NCBI GenBank assembly: GCA_937952085.1
Contig: CALFYQ010000085.1
Coordinates: 1 to 10,087 of the forward strand
Origin: an uncultured Paracoccaceae bacterium
Lineage (GTDB): Bacteria; Pseudomonadota; Alphaproteobacteria; Rhodobacterales; Rhodobacteraceae
Direction: 5' to 3'
Length of the DNA stretch: 10,087 nucleotides
Within the stretch, counting starts at the first letter, position 1, and every line of letters starts with the position of its first letter. A program made the translations under genes and the position numbers. The notes under the pieces were generated by a model. That model searched no databases and was not told where the DNA came from. It was given only the letters and a program-made list of their open reading frames with translations. Below are positions 5,601 through 10,087 of the stretch, one piece after another.

Positions 5601-7323
5601 TCTTGTTCGCATCCGCCGCCGGCGCGGCGGCCGGCGCGGCCGCGGCGGCTTCCTCGGCCCGCACCTTGTCGAGCCCGATCTCGAGCTTGCGGTGGATCCG
5701 CGCGCGGTCCTTTTCCTCCGGTTCGAAGGAGAGGGCGCGGCGCCATTGGAACTCCGCCTCCCGCTTGCGGCCGACCATCCAGAGCGCGTCGCCGTAATGG
5801 TCGGTGATGACGGCGTCGACGGGGCGCAGCTCCACCGCCCGCTCCATCACTTCCGCCGCCTCCTTGTACTCGCCGAGCAGGAAATGCCCCCAGCCGAGGC
5901 TGTCGACGATGTAGCCGTCATCCGGCCGGGCGGCGACCGCCTTGCGGATCATCTCCATCGCCGGGCCGATGTTCTCGCCCCGGTCAAGCCAGGAATAGCC
6001 GAGATAGTTCAGCACCAGCGGCTGGTCCGGCTGGAGCTTCAGCGCGGCCTGGAAGTCGGCCTCCGCCTTCGGCCATTCGCCAGAGCGCTCCCAGGCGATG
6101 GCGCGCTGGTAGAGGAGCGCCCAGCTCACCTGCCCTTCCGCCTCGGCGAGCTTCACAGCCGCGTCATAGGCCGCCGCCGCTTCGGGGAACCGGTCGGCGC
6201 GGCGCAGGAGGTCGCCGAGGGCGAGTTGCGCCTCGGCCGCCGTCGGGTCCCGCCGCACCAGCGCCTTTAGCGCCTCGACCGCCTCGCTCCGGCGGCCGAC
6301 CTCGTCCAGCGCGTCGGCGCGGCCGATCTCGGCGGCGCGGCCATAGACGCTGTCCGGCGGCACCCCCTCATAGGCGCGGATCGCCAGCGCCGGCTGGCCG
6401 GAGCCGGCCAGAAGGTCCGCGGCGAGAAGCCGCGCCTCGACGAGGTCCGGGCGCATCCAGATCGCGAGGCGCACGTAAAAGAGCCCGAGCTTCGCGTCGC
6501 CGTCCCGCCCGAGCGCGGCGCCGAGGCCGTAGAGCGCCTCCGCGGCGCCTTCGCTCGCATCCGAGACGAGCGGCGGCGGCGTCTTTCCGGCCTCGACCTC
6601 GGCGAGGTCGGCCTCGAGGGCGGCGTCGCCGAAGGCGCCCGCCGCCGCGGTTTCAAGGATCTGCTTCGCGCCGTCCATGTCGCCGGCGGCGGCCTTCGCC
6701 CCGGCGGCGGCGCGGGCCATGCGGGCCGCCGGCGCCATGCCGTTCTCGAAGAGGCGCGAGAAGGCCTCGACGGCGCCCGCCGCGTCGCCCGCGGCGCGGC
6801 GCATCAGCCCGCGGTGATAGTCGGAGAAAAGCTCCAGCACGGCGCGGCCGCCGAGCCCTTCGAGCGCCGTCTCCGCCGCCGCCGCGTCGCCCGCGCCCTC
6901 GGCCGCCCAGCCGGAGAGAAGCGCGCCGACCAGCGGGTGGAACGCCTCCGGCGTCGCCTCGATCCCGGCGCGCGCGGCGGCGTAGTCCCCGCGCTTCATC
7001 TCGTCGGCCACGATCACGAGATTGGCGATCCGGTGCTTCGGCTCGAAGCCCGAAAGCCGCTCGGCCAGTTCCTTCGCCTCGTCCATCCGGCCGGCGGCGA
7101 CCATGTGGATCAGCGTCTGCTCCATCAGCGCGATATCGCCCGGATCCTGGTCGAGCGCGCGGGAGAGATAGATCGCCGCCGCCTCGACATCGCCGCGCTT
7201 CGCGGCGTTCAGACCGGCGAGATACGCCCCCGAAAGCGACCCCTGCGCCAGGGCGCCGCCGGCCATGAGCCCGATGGCTCCGAGTGCGGCGACCCGCGCG
7301 AGGCGGCGGGAGAGATGCGTCAT
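5590..7323 (-). CDS. Exported tetratricopeptide-repeat protein, upstream of ispE
   Basis: A 577-residue protein with a cleavable signal peptide (residues 1-26: SRRLAR, hydrophobic core, cleavage after GGALA), so it acts in the periplasm. There is no lipobox cysteine. Most of the rest is helical TPR repeats, recognisable for instance at about 28-60, 120-150, 330-400, and most clearly in the C-terminal run containing LNYLGYSWLDRG, YIVDSLGWGHFLLGEYKEAA and DHYGDALWMVGRKREAEFQW, followed by an Ala-rich tail. TPRs are protein-binding scaffolds. The C-terminal signature matches a TPR family that includes Pseudomonas PA4667 (LbcA), which as I recall is encoded near lolB and ispE and acts as partner of the CtpA protease; homology and function here are inference. 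The ATG at 7323 begins the signal peptide and has GGAG 6 bases upstream; the open frame beyond it to 7644 is not coding. Confidence 0.85.
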   Translation of the reverse strand: MTHLSRRLARVAALGAIGLMAGGALAQGSLSGAYLAGLNAAKRGDVEAAAIYLSRALDQDPGDIALMEQTLIHMVAAGRMDEAKELAERLSGFEPKHRIANLVIVADEMKRGDYAAARAGIEATPEAFHPLVGALLSGWAAEGAGDAAAAETALEGLGGRAVLELFSDYHRGLMRRAAGDAAGAVEAFSRLFENGMAPAARMARAAAGAKAAAGDMDGAKQILETAAAGAFGDAALEADLAEVEAGKTPPPLVSDASEGAAEALYGLGAALGRDGDAKLGLFYVRLAIWMRPDLVEARLLAADLLAGSGQPALAIRAYEGVPPDSVYGRAAEIGRADALDEVGRRSEAVEALKALVRRDPTAAEAQLALGDLLRRADRFPEAAAAYDAAVKLAEAEGQVSWALLYQRAIAWERSGEWPKAEADFQAALKLQPDQPLVLNYLGYSWLDRGENIGPAMEMIRKAVAARPDDGYIVDSLGWGHFLLGEYKEAAEVMERAVELRPVDAVITDHYGDALWMVGRKREAEFQWRRALSFEPEEKDRARIHRKLEIGLDKVRAEEAAAAAPAAAPAADANKNGG

Positions 7324-7347
7324 GATGCGCTCCGTGTCGTTTGCGCG

Positions 7348-7353
7348 AATATA
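7348..7353 (-). promoter_or_regulatory. Candidate -10 box of the TPR-ispE operon
   Basis: TATATT on the minus strand, 24 bases upstream of the TPR start codon, is the only AT-rich hexamer in this intergenic stretch. No convincing -35 box lies at the usual distance. It would give a leader of roughly 20 bases. Confidence 0.3.
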
Positions 7354-7376
7354 GGCGCCCTTTCGGCCGAGGTCTG

Positions 7377-7394
7377 CCCCTGATCGCGCAGGGG
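7377..7394. repeat. Palindrome in the divergent promoter region
   Basis: CCCCTG-ATCGCG-CAGGGG, a perfect 6-bp inverted repeat with a 6-base centre, lies in the 117-base gap between the divergent TPR and sulfotransferase genes. Its position upstream of both starts would suit an operator serving either or both. Function inferred from symmetry and place only. Confidence 0.35.
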
Positions 7395-7440
7395 TGAGCC
7401 GGTTGTCGGCCCCGGCGCCCGCGGATAGAGACCGGCCAGC

Positions 7441-8325
7441 ATGGATATCGCGATTCCCCCCGTCGAACCGGAGGTCCGCGCGCGGCTCGAAGGGCGCGTG
7501 ATGCTGCTCGGCGTCGGGGCGCAGAAGGCCGGGACGAGCTGGCTCTTCAAATATCTGGCCGCCGACCCGAAGATCGCCGCCTCGCCCCTGAAGGAGCTTC
7601 ACTTCTTCTCGACCTGGCTCTCGCCTCGGCTCTTCAAGGGGCATGACCGGGCGTTCCTCAGGATGCTGGCCGCGGCGGAGGCCCCGGCGGCGCGGCTCCT
7701 TCGCGCGCCCCGCCGGCTCCGCGCCCTCGAAGAGCGGCGGACGATGATGACCGACCGGGCCGAATACCTCCGCTATTTCGCCCGTCGGGCGGGCGAGCGG
7801 CGTTTCCTACTCGAGATATCGCCGAGCTACGAAATTCTCGACGTGCATCGCCTCCGCGTCGTGCGCCGCTATTTCGAAAGCGCCGGGGTGGCGGTGCGGC
7901 CGATCCTGCTGCTGCGCGACCCGATCGAGCGGCACTATTCCGCGCTCCGCATGGCGCAGCGGGACGCCAAGCTGGCCAGCGCCAAATCGCAGTTCCTGCC
8001 GTCGCTCGGCTTTCGCAGCCATGTCCGCCACAGCCGCTACGACCGCACCCTCCGGAAGCTCTGGAGCGCGTTCGGGGAGGATGCGGTCTCCGTCGCCTTT
8101 TACGAACACGTCACCTCGACGCCCGAGATCCATCTCCGCGCGCTCGTCGAAGGGCTCGGGCTCGACTGGCGCGCTCCGGATCTCGGCGCCCGTGTCAACG
8201 CCTCGCCGCGCCATGCGGAACTCGGCGAGGCGGACGTCGCCGCGGCGCTGGAGCTCTACCGCCCGGTCTACGACTTCGTGAGGGCGAACTTCGGGGCCGA
8301 AACGCCGGCCAGCTGGCGCGCCTGA
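7441..8325 (+). CDS. Sulfotransferase family protein (PAPS-dependent)
   Basis: Sulfotransferases move a sulfuryl group from PAPS to a hydroxyl or amino group of a sugar, lipid or other acceptor. The 294-residue product carries the 5'-phosphosulfate loop GAQKAGTSW (26-34) after a beta strand, KELHFF (51-56), a plausible acceptor/active-site segment, and the 3'-phosphate-binding motif RDPIERHYS (159-167). There is no signal peptide or membrane anchor, so it is probably cytosolic. The acceptor is unknown; no carbohydrate or PAPS-synthesis genes are adjacent. The start is uncertain: the ATG at 7441 has only a weak upstream AGAG, whereas an in-frame ATG at 7501 has GAAGGG at 6 bases and still leaves the PAPS loop intact. 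It stands alone, divergent from the TPR operon, and a 22-base tandem repeat overlaps its end. Confidence 0.83.
   Translation: MDIAIPPVEPEVRARLEGRVMLLGVGAQKAGTSWLFKYLAADPKIAASPLKELHFFSTWLSPRLFKGHDRAFLRMLAAAEAPAARLLRAPRRLRALEERRTMMTDRAEYLRYFARRAGERRFLLEISPSYEILDVHRLRVVRRYFESAGVAVRPILLLRDPIERHYSALRMAQRDAKLASAKSQFLPSLGFRSHVRHSRYDRTLRKLWSAFGEDAVSVAFYEHVTSTPEIHLRALVEGLGLDWRAPDLGARVNASPRHAELGEADVAAALELYRPVYDFVRANFGAETPASWRA
7489..7494 (+). promoter_or_regulatory. Possible ribosome binding site for a later sulfotransferase start
   Basis: GAAGGG lies 6 bases before an in-frame ATG at 7501, a better match than anything before 7441. If used, the protein would be 274 residues and begin MLLGVGAQKAG, with a very short lead before the PAPS loop. 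Confidence 0.35.
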
Positions 8326-8364
8326 CGCAGCGGAGCGGCGCGCCTGACGCAGCGGCACGGCGCG
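8315..8364 (+). repeat. 22-base tandem repeat over the sulfotransferase stop codon
   Basis: Two units, 8315-8336 and 8337-8358, share 19 identical leading bases (GGCGCGCCTGACGCAGCGG) and differ in the last three; a third unit starts at 8359 with GGCGCG and then breaks off. The sulfotransferase TGA (8323-8325) lies in unit one, so unit two repeats the gene's last codons and stop outside the gene. The likely origin is slipped-strand or unequal duplication. Confidence 0.85.
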
Positions 8365-8467
8365 TTGTCATACCCGCCATGCGAAAAATCGGTAGCTTTT
8401 GGGCGCCTTATGCGCCATATGACCTTTCCCGAAATCATGACGGTTTGACGACTCGGTGGAGGAGCCC
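8365..8467 (+). promoter_or_regulatory. AT-richer upstream region of the small hypothetical gene
   Basis: This stretch is visibly poorer in G and C than its surroundings, as expected of a promoter. It contains TTGTCA (8365-8370, five of six matches to a -35 box), without a good -10 box downstream, a GGCGC-CTTAT-GCGCC inverted repeat (8402-8416), and the ribosome binding site GGAGGAG (8458-8464) that sets the start at 8468. A GACTC (GANTC-type) site lies at 8450-8454. The exact promoter cannot be fixed. Confidence 0.45.
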
Positions 8468-8776
8468 ATGGCTCTCAACGACGACGCTTTGAGCTTTACG
8501 ACTGAGCAGGGCCGGCGCGCGCGGAAGCTTTTCGCCGCGGTGGTGCTTGCCGCTCTCGACGACGCGATCCGCGACGAGAAGACCTTCGGCCCTGGCAAGG
8601 GCGTAGAGGCGATCTCCCGCTGGGCGAACTCGCGCGATGGGATCGAGGTGCTGACGAATGCCGGCATCGAGGTCAACAGCCGCACGGTGGATGGCCTGAT
8701 GGCCTTCGTCCGCCGCGGCATTCGCGTGTCCAACGCCCTGTCGCTCAAGGAGAGCGAAGACAAGGCCGCCGCCTAA
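8468..8776 (+). CDS. Small conserved-looking hypothetical protein, 102 residues (possibly DUF6280)
   Basis: A small soluble protein predicted to be mainly helical: an amphipathic helix (about 16-36, RRARKLFAAVVLAALDDAIR), a short helix around 45-65 (AISRWANSRDGIEVL), then 73-92 (TVDGLMAFVRRGIRVSNALS), and a charged Lys/Glu-rich tail. No signal peptide, membrane segment, cysteines or catalytic motif is visible. From memory it resembles the DUF6280 family annotated in Rhodobacterales, whose function is unknown; this needs a profile search. The ATG at 8468 is chosen because GGAGG sits 5 bases upstream (8458-8462); the in-frame GTG at 8456 overlaps that site. It has its own AT-richer leader and a strong intrinsic terminator, so it is a monocistronic and probably well-expressed gene. 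Confidence 0.8.
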   Translation: MALNDDALSFTTEQGRRARKLFAAVVLAALDDAIRDEKTFGPGKGVEAISRWANSRDGIEVLTNAGIEVNSRTVDGLMAFVRRGIRVSNALSLKESEDKAAA

Positions 8777-8793
8777 AAGGGCGTTCGCCTGCG

Positions 8794-8833
8794 GAAAGGA
8801 GCGCCTCCGGGAGGAGGCGCTCCTTTCGTTTTT
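8794..8833 (+). terminator. Rho-independent terminator
   Basis: A perfect 15-bp stem (8794-8808 with 8813-8827) and a GGGA loop (8809-8812) are followed by G and five T (8829-8833). It lies 17 bases after the hypothetical gene's stop codon on the plus strand. This is the only classical intrinsic terminator I see in the window. Confidence 0.93.
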
Positions 8834-8844
8834 CGCGCCACGGC

Positions 8845-8873
8845 TTGCGCCCCCTGCGCCGCCCCGCTTTGCT
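8845..8873 (+). promoter_or_regulatory. Weak candidate promoter of the VOC gene
   Basis: TTGCGC (8845-8850) and TTTGCT (8868-8873) are 17 bases apart, each matching the consensus at three of six positions. They lie between the terminator and the VOC gene, which needs its own promoter because the terminator separates it from the preceding gene. Confidence 0.25.
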
Positions 8874-8898
8874 CGGGCGAGGAACAGGGAGGCGTCTA

Positions 8899-9315
8899 AT
8901 GGGCTGGTCGATCCATCATGTGAACCTGGAGAGCCGGGATGTGCGCCGCGCCGCGGCGTTCTATTCGCGCGTGCTCGGCATGGCGGAAGGGGAATGGGTG
9001 TTCCCCGCGACGCGCGGCTACATTCCCGGCGCGCCGGACCGGCTCGCGCTCTTCCCCGACGGGCGGCAGAGCCATACCGGGCTCCACCTGATCAAGGGCG
9101 ACCCGGACTTCGCCGCCCGGAACGGCTTCGCGCACAACCCGTCGCTCGGCGGGCACTTCGCCATCGAGGTCAGCGATCTCAAGGCGGTGATGCGGCGCCT
9201 CGACGCAGCCGGCGTGCCCTATTCGGATGGCGGCGTCTTCGCCATTCCGGGCCTTCACAACATCTATTGCGAAGACCCGGACGGCAATCTCATCGAGATC
9301 AACCAGCGCGTCTGA
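8899..9315 (+). CDS. VOC superfamily protein (glyoxalase/bleomycin resistance/dioxygenase fold)
   Basis: A 138-residue single-domain cytosolic protein made of two beta-alpha-beta-beta-beta modules. The first opens with IHHVNLESRDVRRAAAFY (5-22), and the second with GHFAIEVSDLKAVMRRLDAAG (85-105). Candidate metal ligands are H7, H86 and E133 (in DPDGNLIEI, a signature shared by VOC enzymes). Members include glyoxalase I, dioxygenases, epimerases and resistance proteins; which reaction occurs here is not readable. Proteins of this size act as dimers. The ATG at 8899 is set by GGGAGG six bases upstream; the same frame is open back to 8845, but that part is not VOC-like and carries no ribosome binding site. 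The gene converges on the M16 gene with a 5-base gap. Confidence 0.85.
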   Translation: MGWSIHHVNLESRDVRRAAAFYSRVLGMAEGEWVFPATRGYIPGAPDRLALFPDGRQSHTGLHLIKGDPDFAARNGFAHNPSLGGHFAIEVSDLKAVMRRLDAAGVPYSDGGVFAIPGLHNIYCEDPDGNLIEINQRV

Positions 9316-9320
9316 GCGCG

Positions 9321-10087
9321 CTACTGGCTGGCCGGGAGCCCTTCCGGCCGGCCGACGACGACGAAGGCGAGCGCGTCGGGCAGCAGCAGCCGGGCCGCGA
9401 CGCGCCTGATGTCCTCCACCGTCACCGCCTCGACCATGGCGTTCCGCGTCTCGGGATAGTCGATCGGCAGGCCGGCCGACTGGAGCGCCACCAGCATGTC
9501 GGCGATCTTGCCGTTGGAGTCGAACTGGAGCCCATAGGCGCCGGTGAGGTACTTCTTCGCCTTGGCGAGTTCGTCCTCCGTCACCCCCTCCTCGGCCATT
9601 CGCCGCCATTCGCCGCGGATCACCGAGACCGATTCCGCCATCGAGGCGTTCGCGGTGGAGACCCCGCCGATATAGAGGCCGGCCCGGTCGAGCGGCATGA
9701 GGTAGGAATAGACCGAGTAGGAGAGGCCGCGCTTTTCCCGCACCTCCTCGGTCAGGCGGGAGGAGAAGCCGCCGCCGCCGAGGATGTAGTTCATGACATA
9801 GGCGGGGATGTAGTCCGGGTCGTCCCTGAGGATGCCCGCATGGCCGAACATCGCCACCGATTGCGGCACGTCGAGGTCGATCACCGTGAGGCCCGGGGCG
9901 AGCGCCGGCTTCGTCATCGGCAGCGCGGCGGGCGCCTCCGGCGCGAGGTCGCCGAGGAGCTTGTCGAGCATCGCGGCGGTCTCCTCGGCGGAGATCGCGC
10001 CCACGACGCCGACATGGAGCGCGCCCTTCTGGATCAGCCGGGGCAGCGCGGCGCGGAGATCCTCCACCGTCAGCGAGGCGACGCTCG
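9321..10087 (-). CDS. M16-family zinc metallopeptidase-like protein, C-terminal part (cut by window edge)
   Basis: About 255 residues of the C-terminal half of an M16 (pitrilysin/processing-protease) protein are visible; the frame is open to the right edge, so the N terminus lies outside. The region from LGDLAPE onward contains the family's second conserved block, GGGGFSSRLTEEVREKRG followed by LSYSVYSYL, with an Arg and Tyr pair that in M16B proteins contributes to the active site. An internal GTG at 10067 is not a plausible start because the reading frame continues unbroken upstream. The zinc motif HxxEH, if present, would lie off the window, so it is open whether this is an active protease or the R/Y partner of a heterodimer. 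The export signal, if any, is not visible either. The stop is TAG at 9321-9323. Confidence 0.85.
   Translation of the reverse strand, partial: SVASLTVEDLRAALPRLIQKGALHVGVVGAISAEETAAMLDKLLGDLAPEAPAALPMTKPALAPGLTVIDLDVPQSVAMFGHAGILRDDPDYIPAYVMNYILGGGGFSSRLTEEVREKRGLSYSVYSYLMPLDRAGLYIGGVSTANASMAESVSVIRGEWRRMAEEGVTEDELAKAKKYLTGAYGLQFDSNGKIADMLVALQSAGLPIDYPETRNAMVEAVTVEDIRRVAARLLLPDALAFVVVGRPEGLPASQ

Noticed and set aside
5590..7644. A longer TPR frame starting at 7644
   Set aside because: It would cover the divergent promoter gap and overlap the sulfotransferase; the signal peptide and ribosome binding site support 7323 instead.
8315..8364. The tandem repeat as an attachment site or start of a repeat array
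   Set aside because: Only two full units are present, without spacers, integrase gene or a tRNA end nearby, so local duplication explains it best.
8368..8763. A 131-codon minus-strand frame over the small hypothetical gene
   Set aside because: It is antisense to a gene with strong ribosome binding site and terminator, and its Ser/Arg-rich composition is typical of a shadow frame.
1..10087. CRISPR array, tRNA, rRNA, insertion sequence or prophage
   Set aside because: I looked on both strands for regularly spaced repeats, tRNA-like cloverleaf patterns, transposase motifs and terminal inverted repeats with target duplications and found none.

Overview
The window is a very GC-rich (estimated by eye at about 70% or more, not computed), densely packed bacterial chromosome segment. 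Codon bias is extreme in the third position, most genes start 4-13 bases after a Shine-Dalgarno motif or overlap the previous stop codon, and the gene content (TRAP transporter, MEP-pathway ispE, a small protein resembling a family I recall from Rhodobacterales, M16 peptidase) points to an alphaproteobacterium, most likely of the Rhodobacterales. That placement rests on gene content and protein character, not on a marker gene.

Layout, left to right. (1) 1-1727, minus strand: a TRAP-type transporter substrate-binding protein (dctP) and its small membrane subunit (dctQ), translationally coupled. The large permease dctM does not follow within the 150 bases that remain; instead two back-to-back GC-rich hairpins lie there. 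(2) 1821-2708, minus strand: an uncharacterised 2-oxoglutarate/Fe(II) oxygenase with an intact HxD...H triad, separated from dctP by a 93-base gap that holds three copies of one 8-base element in alternating orientation. (3) 2709-3012: a 304-base gap with a weak promoter, a 17-base palindrome and a large hairpin with a G10 loop that ends the next operon. (4) 3013-7323, minus strand: a compact three-gene operon, TPR protein > ispE > thiamine-diphosphate-dependent enzyme, with overlapping start and stop codons. (5) 7441-8325, plus strand: a divergent sulfotransferase, followed by a 22-base tandem repeat that begins inside its stop region. (6) 8468-8776, plus strand: a 102-residue conserved-looking hypothetical protein with a strong ribosome binding site and a textbook intrinsic terminator. 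(7) 8899-9315, plus strand: a single-domain VOC (glyoxalase-fold) protein. (8) 9321-10087, minus strand: the C-terminal part of an M16-family peptidase-like protein, cut by the window edge and converging on the VOC gene with 5 bases between the stop codons.

How the genes work together: ispE makes an isoprenoid precursor intermediate in the cytosol, and its upstream TPR partner is an exported protein resembling a TPR family that, as I recall, is also encoded near ispE in Pseudomonas. The TPP enzyme is tied to ispE by an ATGA overlap, so the two are probably made in proportion, although no shared pathway is obvious. The TRAP subunits form a solute importer. The other genes look like single transcription units. 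I see no mobile element, CRISPR array, tRNA, rRNA or prophage signal. The most unusual structures are the intergenic RNA-like inverted repeats (1740-1820, 2957-3008, 5-56) and the gene pairings around ispE.
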